Shown here in pieces: positions 27,001-34,115 of a stretch of DNA of 64,000 bases. How positions within the stretch are numbered: position 1 is the stretch's first letter; each line of letters opens with the position of its first letter. Below the pieces are notes generated by a model, which was given only the letters and a program-made list of their open reading frames with translations, was not told the origin of the DNA and did no database searches. Made by a program: the position numbers and the translations under genes. Origin of the DNA: Actinomycetota bacterium (GTDB taxonomy: Bacteria; Actinomycetota; Actinomycetes; S36-B12; GCA-2699445). The stretch spans positions 1-64,000 of the forward strand of contig JAGQTY010000012.1 of the NCBI GenBank assembly GCA_020438795.1, written 5' to 3'.

Positions 27001-30000
27001 CTGGTCGCGACCGTCAGAGTGGCAGATTGCCCGTCGGTCAGGCCGGACACGGTGACCAGGCCGGTGCCGCTGATCTCGGCAGTCACACCCTCGCCGCCGT
27101 CGGTGCTCACATCCCAGCTGAATGCACCGCTGTAGTTGTCCACCTGCACCGTGAAGGAACGGTTGCCGGAGGTGGCTGCGGCCAGGTCGGGAATCAGCGC
27201 AGCCGCTAGCGAGGAGTCGGTGATGACGCGCTCGCCGCTGACGTAGCCTGCTCGGGTGGTGGTGATGGTCACGGTGGCGGGGTCAGCCGGGTCCAGGCCG
27301 GTGACCTGCACCTGCTGATCGCCCTCGACCTCGACGATGCTGACTGAACCCGCCTCCGTGGTCGCCTGCCAGGTGAAGTCTCCGTCGTAGTTGTTGATCA
27401 CCGCGGTGAAACCGTCCGGAGTCCGCACGACCGGGTCGAGGCCCGGCACGAGGGCGGAGTTGAGTGCGGTGCCGGTGACTTCTGCCTCACCTGGGGTGTA
27501 ACCGTCCCGACTGGCCGTGATGATGGCGGTCGCTTCCGCACCGGGGTCGACGCCGGTCACGGTGGCTGTTCCGTCGCTGACGCTCACACTGCCCTGGGGC
27601 AACACTGAGCCGCTCCAGGTGTAGTCAGGATCGAAGCCGGTGATCTCACTGGTGAAGCCGTCCGCGGTGGGCTCCACCGCTCCCAGTGAGAATTCCAGCG
27701 CCGCCCGAAGCGAGCGGCCGGTCGCAATCGCTGAACCCTCGAGGTATCCCTCACGGTCCGTCGAGACCGTCACTGTCACCTCGGTGTCGGGATCGAGTCC
27801 GGCGACGACAAGGGCGTCGCCAACGTCGTCACTGACAATCTGGGCGGTGCCCGAGGCCGGATCGCTGAGCGTCCATGTGTAGTCGGGATCGTAGTTGGTG
27901 ATCTCGGCCGTGAAGCCGTCGGACTGTCGCTCCACCGGGCCGAACTCCGGCGTCAGCGCGGCATCGAGGGCTGACTCGGTCAGCTGGGTGTTGCCCGGGG
28001 CATGGCCGCTGCGGGTGGTGGTCACGTTCACCGTGGTCGCCTGGCCGTCGGCGAGCCCAGTCACCTGGAGCACGTGAGTGTCGTCGACCGCCACGATCGA
28101 TCCGGTCCCGAAGCCCGGGGTCGTGCTGACCTCCCAGGTGAAGTCGGCATCGTAGTTGTCGATCAGAGCCGAGAAGCCACCCTCCTCGCGGGTGACCTCG
28201 AGCAAGGACGGCACCAGCTTCGCTTTGAGTGCTGTGCCCGTGACTTCGCTGCTCTGATCCGCGTAGCCGAACTTGCCCAGTGTCACCGTGGCCGTCGAAC
28301 TCGTGTCGGGGGCCACGGGGTCCCCTTCCGTGCCCACGGTGAGCAGCCCGGTGCCACCGACGGTGGCCGAGCCCTCAGTGGCCGTGGCACTCCAGTCGTA
28401 CTCGTCGGTGTAGTTGCTGATCTGCGCCGTGAAACCGTACTCGGTCGCTGTCGGCGCCCCGATACTCGGCTGCGGCAGCGCGGGGGTGCGAACTGCCGGC
28501 AACGGTGTCGTCCAGTCGGAATCCCCGATCGGGTTCGTGGCCATCACCCGAAACTGGTGGAAACTGGAGGCGCGGTCATCCACTGGCAGATCCGTCACGA
28601 CGCAGATCAGTTCCGAGGTGACACAGCCGTAGTTGCTGTCCCGGGTGGACTCCACCACGTATTGGATGGGTGTGACGAGGTCGCCGGTCGTCGGCGCGGA
28701 CCAGGTGATCGTCGCTGTGGAGCCGTTCTGGTTGGCTCCGGTCCGGCTGAAGATCACGTCGACGGGAATCCCGGGGGCATCGACCTCGGTGGAGAGGTTG
28801 GAGTTGCCGTTCCGGATGTTCCAGGCCTTGCCGCCGTTGTTCACGCTGCGGGTCAGGTAGTCCCGAGCAAGGCCTGCGGGGTTCAGGCCATCCTGGCCTA
28901 CGGAGTACCGGGGATAGCTGGCTGCATCGGTGTAGCCGGTGTCCCGGAAGCTGAGCGGCACACCGGTCTTCACGTTCTGGGCGGCCCAGCCGATCAGGAT
29001 CTTGTTCAGCCAAGGCGTGCCGCGCAGCTCCCGCTTGTCGGCGGGCGGCGTGATGTCCCAGAACATCTCGGTCATGTTCGTTGCGCTCGTGACGTTCCAC
29101 CGCGACACGTCCTGGCGGAACCCAGTGTTGCGGAACATCCGCTCGAAGTTCGTAACGCTGGAGGTGTCCCAGTCACCCATCTCCTGGTTGAAGTCCTTGG
29201 CGCCGTAGAGGAAGTAGCGCAGGTTGGTCACCCTGGCGACATTCCAGTTGCCGATCTGGCCGTTGAAGCTCGTCGCACCGTTGAACATGGCTTCCATGCC
29301 GCCGCCGGTCACCTTGCCGGTGTCCCAGCTGTTCAAGTCCTGGTTGAACTGGGCGGCGCTCTCGAACATGCGGTTCATCGTCGTCACATTGGAGACGTCC
29401 CAGTCGTCGATGGGCTGGTTGAAAGCGGTGGAGTTGAACATATAGGACATGTTGGTCACCGCGTGCGTGTCCCAGTTCGCGAGCGGCTGGTTGTAGGCGG
29501 AGTCGTGGAACAACTGCTGCATGTTGGTGACTTTGCCGGTGTCCCAGCCACCGACCGGCGAGTTGAACGAGTGCGCGGAGATGAACATGGCGTACATATT
29601 CGTCACCTCGCCGGTGTCCCAGGCCGAGATGGTGCCGCTGAAGTCGGTGGCGTTGTTGAACATCTCTGCCATGTTGGTGACATCCGCGGTGTCCCAGCCG
29701 TTCAGGGACTGGTCGAAGTCCCTGGCCAGTTTGAACATCTGATACATGTCCGTCACAGAACCGGTGTTCCAGGCGGCGCCATCGGTGTCGATCGGCTGGT
29801 TGAAGACCGAAGCGCCGTAGAACATCCGGTTCATGCTCTCCACCGAGCCGGTGTGCCACGCGCCGATCGGGCTGTTGAAGGCGCTGGCACCGTAGAACAT
29901 TCGGTTCATGTCAGTCACCAGTCCGGTGTCCCAGCTGTTGAGGGACTGGTTGAACGACGTCGCGTTCTGGAACATCTGGCTCATGTTCGTGACCGCGCTG

Positions 30001-33000
30001 GTGTCCCAGCTGTCGATATCGGTGTTGAAGTCGGTGGCACCGGAGAACATGGCGCTGAGATCAGTCGTACCGGTGAGATCGAGGGCGTCGGTGGCCGTGA
30101 CCTCGAGGTTGGTGGCATCCCGGAAGTAGCTGCCCTCGTTACCGACGTTCAGCTCACCCCAGCGGCTCACCTCGAGCAGCTTGAGCCGGTCCCCGCCGCC
30201 GTTGAAGCGCCAGCCGGTGATATCCCCGGTGATGGTGGCGTCGTAGTCGCCGCGCGTCGGGTAGGTGTGGGTGACCGCCGCGTCGTTGTACGCGGTGATG
30301 TGGTCGCTGGTGCCGTCGCCCCAGCGCACCACGAAGTCATAGGTGCCGACGTTGGTCAGTGGCAGGGTGACCTGCTTCGAGTTCGACGTGCCGGCGTTGT
30401 TGGTGCGCCAGGTGGTCTGGAACGCCTCGCCCGGGGTCACCGCTTCGGAGGCCGGTGAAGGGGCCGAGGGGCCGAGCGAGTTCGTCGCGATCACAGTGAA
30501 CGTGTATTCGATGCCGTTGGTCAGGTCCGGCACGACGCAGGCCTTGGCCGGGAGCACGATCGTGCAGGTCGAGCCACCGGGGGCCGCGGTCACCGTGTAG
30601 GACTCCGGGTCCCCACCGACCGTCGGCGGGGTGATCCAGCCGACCTTGGCCGATTCGAACCGTTCCAGTGCCACGGGAGCCGCGGGTGTGGTCGGGGCCA
30701 GCACCTGCGAAGGATCGGACTCACCGAGGTCGTTGATCGCGGTCACGCTGAACACATACTCGGTGCCGGGATCAAGGTCGGCGATGTCGCAGCTGGTGTC
30801 GGTCGTGGTGCAGCTCAGCTCCGTGGGCACCGCCACCGGCGGATCATCTTCGCTCAAGGAGAACGCATCGACCCGGTACTCGTTCACCTCCGGATCGGCG
30901 ACCACCTCGTCCCAGGAGATCGTGGCCGTGTTGTCGACCCGGTCCCAGCTGACGTTGACAGGCGTGGCCGGGACATCCTCGTGGGTCTGCCCGCCATCGG
31001 TGATCACCCACTTACGTTCCCCGACGAGATAGGCCCGGGCATCACTGGGTGTGCCTTCGGAGTACTGTGTGGCGCCCGCGCTGAACACCACGCCGTCGGT
31101 CACGGTGCCACTGCCGTAACCGGAGCTCACACCGTCGCTGGCGAACCCGTAGGCCCAGGAGATGAGCATCTTGTTGTAGTTGCGGGTGGACAGGTTCGCG
31201 TTGGTCAGCATGTTCGCCGCGGTGGTGACGCCGCCGATGTCCCAACGTCGCAGGTCCTGGTCGAAGTCCGAGGCTCCGTTGAACATGTTCGCCATGCTGG
31301 TGACTTCGCTGGTGTTCCAGTTGCTCAACGGCTGGTTGAAAGCCACCGCCCCCTGGAACATGCTGGCCATGGTGGTGACCTTGGCGGTGTTCCAGGAGTT
31401 CAGAGGCTGGTTGAAGGCGCTGGCGTTGGTGAAGACGTTCGACATGTTCGTGACGTTGGCGGTGTTCCAGGAGTCCAGGGGGTTGTCGAACACCGAGGCG
31501 CCGCTGAACAGCGACTGGATCGTGGTGACCTTGCTGACGTCCCAGGCATCCAGATTCTGGTCGAAGGCGTAGGCGTTGACGAACATGGAGGTCAGGTTCG
31601 TCGCGGAGGAGGTGTCCCAGGCCGAGAGGTCCTGGTCGAAGGCCTGTGCATTCTGGAAGGTGTAGGAGAAGTTGGTGACCTTACCGGTATCCCAGGCCGC
31701 ACCGACGTGGGCGATGGGCTGGTTGAAGACGCGGTTGTTGTTGAACATCGCGTACATGGAGGTGACCTCACCGGTCTGCCACCCGGAGATGTTCTGGTTG
31801 AAGACTCCGTTCTGGAACATGTAGGACATGTCCGTGACCGCTGCGGTGTTCCAGTTGCCGACGGCGCCGTCGAAGGCGGTGGCGCCGTTGAACATCCGGT
31901 TCATGTTGGTTACGGCGGCGGTGTTCCAGCCGTTGAGCGACTGGTTGAACCTGGTCGCACTCTCGAACATCCGGTAGGTGGTCTCGACCTTGCTGGTGTC
32001 CCAGTCAGTGAGTGGCTGGTCGAAGTTCGTTGCGCTTCGGAACATGCTGGAGAAGTCGGTGACGTTGCCGGTCTGCCAGGCCGCCAGCGGTTGGTCGAAC
32101 GCGCTGGCCTGCAGGAACATGTCCGACATGTCAGTGACCGCTGAGACGTCCCAGTTGCCGATGGCCCCGTTGAAGCTCGTCGCGAGGTAGAAGGCGGACG
32201 CCAGGCTTGTCGTGCCGGTGAGGTCGGGGGCGTCCGTCGCGGTGGCGGTCATGTTCTGAGCCAGGGCGAAGTAGTCAGACTGATACGTCGGGGTACCCAG
32301 TCCGAGCGAGCCCCAGTTCTGTACGTCGAGCAGCTTCAGTCGGTCGCCGCCACGCTGGAAGTTGAATCCCTGGATCGTGCCGGCGATCGTGATCGTCTTC
32401 TCACCCCCGCTGCTGTACTGATGGGTGCGGTCGGGGTCGGAGCCGGAGGTGACCGTGCCACCGGTGCCGTCGCCCCAGTCGACGACGAAGTCGTAGGTGC
32501 CATCGTTGACCAGCGGGAGCCGAATGCTTCGGCTGTCAGTGGAACCGGAGCTGGTGTTGGTGGTGTTCCACACCATGCGCACCGGCGGAGCCGGAGTGAT
32601 GGTGTTGGAGGCCGATGACTCGGCGGAATTGCCAAAGGTGTTGCTCGCGGTGGCCGTGAAGGAGTACTCCTCGCCGTTGGTCAGCCCCTCGAACAGACAT
32701 GAGTTGTCCGGGACGGTGATCTCGCAGGTGACACCGCCGGGGCTCATCGTCACTTGATAGGTCTCCGGAGTCCCGCCGCCGGTGCCCTTGGAAACGTACA
32801 CCCGGGCCGACTCGTCCAGGGCAGCCGCGAACGGCGCGTTCGGTGGGTTCGGCACACTGGCCCGCGGGGTAACCGCCGCCGAGGCCGTCGACTGCGCCGA
32901 CGTCCCCACCGCATTGGTCGCGGTCGCTCGGAACGTGTAGGGCTGCTCGTTGGTCAGGCCGGTCACGTCACAGGTGGTGTCAGGTGCGGTCGCCGTACAG

Positions 33001-34115
33001 GTGAGGCCTCCGGGACTCGAGGTGACCGTGTAGGAGGTGACGGCGCTGTGGTTGTCGCTGCTCGGTGGGTCCCAGATCACGGTGGCCATCTCGGAGCCTG
33101 CCGCCGCACTCACGTTGCGTGGCATGCTCGGCACCGCTGCCGGGCCCGCGTCGATGACGTTCCAGTCGTACTCGCCGGTGAGGGTGTCGTGCGCGTCACC
33201 CGCAACGGTCGGGTTGTAGTAGCTGTCACCTGCGGAGAAGTCCACGCCCGGTTCCAGTGCGCGAGCAGACCAGCCGAGCAGCAGCGCGTCGTAGTTGTCC
33301 AGTGAGAGGCCGGTGCCGGTGAACATGTCGGCCATGTCGAAGACCTTGGTGACGTCCCACTCACCGAGATCCTGCTCGAAGCCGGTGGCCCCCCGGAACA
33401 TCGAGGCCATGTTGGTGACATCTGCGACGTCCCAGTTGCCGATGTCGGTGTTGAAGGCCACTGCACCGCGGAACATGGAGGCCATGCTGGTGACGCTGCC
33501 GACGTTCCAGCCGGACAGGTCCGCATCAAAGGCCTCAGCGCCGCGGAACATGCTCGTCATGTCGGTCACGCCGCTGACGTCCCAGCCGGACAGATCCCCC
33601 GTCATCGCCGTGGCACCCAGGAAGGCGCTCGACATGTCGGTCACGCCGGTCAGATCAGGGGCGTCTGTCGCGGAGATCGTAAGATTGTCGGCCCCATGGA
33701 AGTAGCCGCCCGAGTTTCCGAAGCGCAGTGGTCCCCAGGCGCTGACATCCACGATCTTGCTGCGATCGCCCGCATTGGCGAACCGCCACCCAGAGATGGT
33801 GCCCGTGATGGTGATGGTCTTGCTGCCTGCCTCCGCGTAGGTGTGCGGGGTCAGGGACTGGCTGTAGTCGGTGATGGACTGCACGATGCCATCGCCCCAG
33901 TCGACCGAGAAGTCGTAGGTACCGCCGGCGACCAGTGGCAGCTGCACCTGATCGGCGTTCGAGGACCCGTCCGTGGTGTTGGCCGTCTCCCAGGTGCTCA
34001 CGAAACTCTCACCGTCCGCCTGGGCGGGCGTCACGACGGTTAGGCCGAACAAGAGGAAACCCATGGCCAGCACTACCGTGAGGGCACGCCGCAGTATCCG
34101 TCGGGTCCCGGTCAT
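21063..34115 (-). CDS. Giant secreted BspA-like/FN3/beta-repeat surface protein B (4,350 aa)
   Basis: One uninterrupted 13-kb frame. The order is a Sec signal peptide (cleavage near TPAQA-DGES), then three modules. Each module opens with a PKD-like strand block ending WGDG, runs through BspA-like DUF285 repeats of the form MFxGAxxFNQDLxxWDTSxVTN (about 4, 13 and 13 copies), and closes with a cap ending in DGG. One or two FN3-like domains follow each module. From about 28,480 to 21,370 there are 28 tandem repeats of about 85 residues (consensus LTPxFGxVTRTDGGFTVxI, then NYDxDYTW, GLVTVTGL and TTxRxGYxxGSA). A last FN3-like domain ends in a basic tail (WSPKKKVKVK). No LPxTG or transmembrane anchor is seen. 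Its ATG overlaps the upstream paralog's stop by 4 nt. It is probably a fibrous adhesin; this role is inferred. Confidence 0.88.
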   Translation of the reverse strand: MTGTRRILRRALTVVLAMGFLLFGLTVVTPAQADGESFVSTWETANTTDGSSNADQVQLPLVAGGTYDFSVDWGDGIVQSITDYSQSLTPHTYAEAGSKTITITGTISGWRFANAGDRSKIVDVSAWGPLRFGNSGGYFHGADNLTISATDAPDLTGVTDMSSAFLGATAMTGDLSGWDVSGVTDMTSMFRGAEAFDADLSGWNVGSVTSMASMFRGAVAFNTDIGNWDVADVTNMASMFRGATGFEQDLGEWDVTKVFDMADMFTGTGLSLDNYDALLLGWSARALEPGVDFSAGDSYYNPTVAGDAHDTLTGEYDWNVIDAGPAAVPSMPRNVSAAAGSEMATVIWDPPSSDNHSAVTSYTVTSSPGGLTCTATAPDTTCDVTGLTNEQPYTFRATATNAVGTSAQSTASAAVTPRASVPNPPNAPFAAALDESARVYVSKGTGGGTPETYQVTMSPGGVTCEITVPDNSCLFEGLTNGEEYSFTATASNTFGNSAESSASNTITPAPPVRMVWNTTNTSSGSTDSRSIRLPLVNDGTYDFVVDWGDGTGGTVTSGSDPDRTHQYSSGGEKTITIAGTIQGFNFQRGGDRLKLLDVQNWGSLGLGTPTYQSDYFALAQNMTATATDAPDLTGTTSLASAFYLATSFNGAIGNWDVSAVTDMSDMFLQASAFDQPLAAWQTGNVTDFSSMFRSATNFDQPLTDWDTSKVETTYRMFESATRFNQSLNGWNTAAVTNMNRMFNGATAFDGAVGNWNTAAVTDMSYMFQNGVFNQNISGWQTGEVTSMYAMFNNNRVFNQPIAHVGAAWDTGKVTNFSYTFQNAQAFDQDLSAWDTSSATNLTSMFVNAYAFDQNLDAWDVSKVTTIQSLFSGASVFDNPLDSWNTANVTNMSNVFTNASAFNQPLNSWNTAKVTTMASMFQGAVAFNQPLSNWNTSEVTSMANMFNGASDFDQDLRRWDIGGVTTAANMLTNANLSTRNYNKMLISWAYGFASDGVSSGYGSGTVTDGVVFSAGATQYSEGTPSDARAYLVGERKWVITDGGQTHEDVPATPVNVSWDRVDNTATISWDEVVADPEVNEYRVDAFSLSEDDPPVAVPTELSCTTTDTSCDIADLDPGTEYVFSVTAINDLGESDPSQVLAPTTPAAPVALERFESAKVGWITPPTVGGDPESYTVTAAPGGSTCTIVLPAKACVVPDLTNGIEYTFTVIATNSLGPSAPSPASEAVTPGEAFQTTWRTNNAGTSNSKQVTLPLTNVGTYDFVVRWGDGTSDHITAYNDAAVTHTYPTRGDYDATITGDITGWRFNGGGDRLKLLEVSRWGELNVGNEGSYFRDATNLEVTATDALDLTGTTDLSAMFSGATDFNTDIDSWDTSAVTNMSQMFQNATSFNQSLNSWDTGLVTDMNRMFYGASAFNSPIGAWHTGSVESMNRMFYGASVFNQPIDTDGAAWNTGSVTDMYQMFKLARDFDQSLNGWDTADVTNMAEMFNNATDFSGTISAWDTGEVTNMYAMFISAHSFNSPVGGWDTGKVTNMQQLFHDSAYNQPLANWDTHAVTNMSYMFNSTAFNQPIDDWDVSNVTTMNRMFESAAQFNQDLNSWDTGKVTGGGMEAMFNGATSFNGQIGNWNVARVTNLRYFLYGAKDFNQEMGDWDTSSVTNFERMFRNTGFRQDVSRWNVTSATNMTEMFWDITPPADKRELRGTPWLNKILIGWAAQNVKTGVPLSFRDTGYTDAASYPRYSVGQDGLNPAGLARDYLTRSVNNGGKAWNIRNGNSNLSTEVDAPGIPVDVIFSRTGANQNGSTATITWSAPTTGDLVTPIQYVVESTRDSNYGCVTSELICVVTDLPVDDRASSFHQFRVMATNPIGDSDWTTPLPAVRTPALPQPSIGAPTATEYGFTAQISNYTDEYDWSATATEGSATVGGTGLLTVGTEGDPVAPDTSSTATVTLGKFGYADQSSEVTGTALKAKLVPSLLEVTREEGGFSALIDNYDADFTWEVSTTPGFGTGSIVAVDDTHVLQVTGLADGQATTVNVTTTRSGHAPGNTQLTESALDAALTPEFGPVERQSDGFTAEITNYDPDYTWTLSDPASGTAQIVSDDVGDALVVAGLDPDTEVTVTVSTDREGYLEGSAIATGRSLRAALEFSLGAVEPTADGFTSEITGFDPDYTWSGSVLPQGSVSVSDGTATVTGVDPGAEATAIITASRDGYTPGEAEVTGTALNSALVPGLDPVVRTPDGFTAVINNYDGDFTWQATTEAGSVSIVEVEGDQQVQVTGLDPADPATVTITTTRAGYVSGERVITDSSLAAALIPDLAAATSGNRSFTVQVDNYSGAFSWDVSTDGGEGVTAEISGTGLVTVSGLTDGQSATLTVATSRDGYAPGSAETDGSALQAALTPVLLTPTPGDGSFTMQVDNYNGAYDWSVSTDGGEGVTAEISGTGLVTVSGLGVGETAMLTVATSREGYLPGEASREGQAKQAALVPTFGGVTRVPGGFTVQVTDFDPAFTWDLTSTAGSATIDESGLLSVSGLDPSQRATVTVGTSLTGFFDGSADISGRAQLGALVPSFGDVTRTDGGFTVPITNYDDDYTWSATTTVGTVEIVTAGEGDGATHTVTVTGLEDGQSATVTVTTDTGLVSDDAEISGAALEAALTPTFDEPTPGDGSFTVQVNNYSADYTWDVATEVDGVSVEIDELGLVTATGLAVGQSVEVTVSTSRPDYLAGEAATTGRALRAALDPELGTPDSGDQSFTVQVDNYDPAYNWTPSTDGGEGVEATIDGEGLVTVSGLSDGQTVSLTVTATRPGFFDGSASVNGSALSALLLPELATPVPGDGNFTVQVDNYNGAFDWDVSTDGGEGVTAEISGTGLVTVSGLAVGESVTLTVATSREGYLPGEAEVEGRALQEALVPTFDGVTRLPESFTVQVNNYDSDFSWTVNASVGSAAIDGSGLITVTGLAASQRSTVTVDTDRPGFFEGSADISGRAQLDVLTPAFGTITRTEGGFTAPITNYDDDYTWGATTTGGTVEIVTAGEGEDTTHTVTVTGLTDGQAATVTVTTVAGEANGEADVSGAALEAALTPTFDDPTPGDGSFTVQVNNYSPDYAWDVATEVDGVSVEINDSGLVTATGLSVGQSAEVTVSTSRADHLPGEAAKTGRALQQALTPELGTPVPGDQSFTVQVDNYDPDFTWTPSTDGGEAVAATIDNDGLVTVTGLANGQAVQLTVTTSLDGFFGGSAQTDGAALATALDPEFTDLVAGDGGFTVQVNNYSGDFAWDVSTDGGEGVTAEISGTGLVTVSGMADGASLELTVDTSRAGYFPGSNSIDGESLLTGLTPELAGAVPGDGSFTVEITNYDGPEHDPGDYTWLASTDGDDAVNTSISGEGVVTVSGLTTGQQVTLTVTTQRDGYRQASASEQGRSLRAALDPDLATPQAQDGGFTVQVSNYSSDYVWAATTDGGEGVSAEIDEEGLVTVGGLNVGASVELTVSNTRTGYFPGSASVTGRAKQTALTPEFGEVTSTDGGFTVPINNFDGDGYVGADYTWTATTDGGASVTATVDGDGLVTVTGMTPGELVEVTVTAERNGFFPGSDSVSGRSLRAALTPEFSGLTATDGGFTVEVSNYSDQYLWQASSGAGSAAIDDAGLVTVTGLGVGEQAEVTVTTTREAYVGGTASVEGRALQAALTPTFGDVSSTDGGFEVQISNFDEAFDWSATAGPGTAAVNGSGLLSVEDLADGEETTVTVSTTQTGFFDGSADVQGRALYAPLQPELGEVTRTDGGFTLQVGNYSGDYTWAATVESGSAGIDGAGLVTVTGLAAGEQTSVTVTTNRDDYLQGSASSDGRALSAALTPQFGAVERTDGGFRAPISNYDAAFDWTTSVLAGDGASATVNNSGVLVVTGLADDTGATVQVSTTRAGYLGGSDQVSGTSLATELVPQLGAPASQSGGFTVPVTNYDPDYNWTATSQHGSATVIADDSGVTVQVSGLAALQQSSVTVRASRAGYNFGEASTTGQALVGGALTPQFSSPQPTSDGFSVRISNYNGSFNWSAAPSAGSASISGSGDLVVTGVAPDTAVTVAVTTTRTNYNSGSASVSSRSLQAGLTPQFSNASSESGGFSVEVSNYSSRYRWSVSTNRGQASISERGVVVVRGLDAGGSATVVVTSSRNGFTGASGQYLGSSLGAALTPQFSNTTATTNSVRAVISNYSPSYTWQVSSSAGLAAISGNVVNVTGLTPGQGVVVTVTTTAAKADAGSASFSANADPSAPVIPTATSPATPSISKLKAKRGTLTMKWKTGGDGGSEVFKANAICKAKKAPKRKASSDSATVKVTGLKRGKTYKCQVRVQNQIGWSDWSPKKKVKVK
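21370..28480 (-). repeat. 28-copy array of ~255-bp coding repeats
   Basis: Twenty-eight successive units averaging 254 bp (about 85 residues) were counted by the recurring start (LTPxFG or similar), NY/NF before a W, and a GLVTVTGL-like strand. Two consecutive blocks of five units (about 26,950-25,680 and 25,680-24,405) match each other unit by unit. Examples are TSREGYLPGEA in units 7 and 12, SADISGRAQL in 8 and 13, VEIVTAGEG in 9 and 14, and EVDGVSVEI in 10 and 15. Confidence 0.85.
29020..30080 (-). repeat. DUF285 repeat array, module 3 of protein B
   Basis: About 13 copies of a roughly 75-bp coding unit (AFNxxIxxWDTGxVTNMxxMF). They differ mostly at synonymous sites and at the two residues before Trp. 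Confidence 0.8.
31160..32220 (-). repeat. DUF285 repeat array, module 2 of protein B
   Basis: About 13 copies of the same unit as in module 3. It is followed by a cap (YNKMLISWAYG ... VITDGG) that closes every such module in both giant proteins. Confidence 0.8.

Noticed and set aside
24987..30458. Long plus-strand open frames (740 and 818 codons) opposite giant protein B
   Set aside because: They mirror the repeat periodicity of the real minus-strand gene, show no signal, domain or ribosome site, and arise because high GC and regular codon choice remove stops on the opposite strand.
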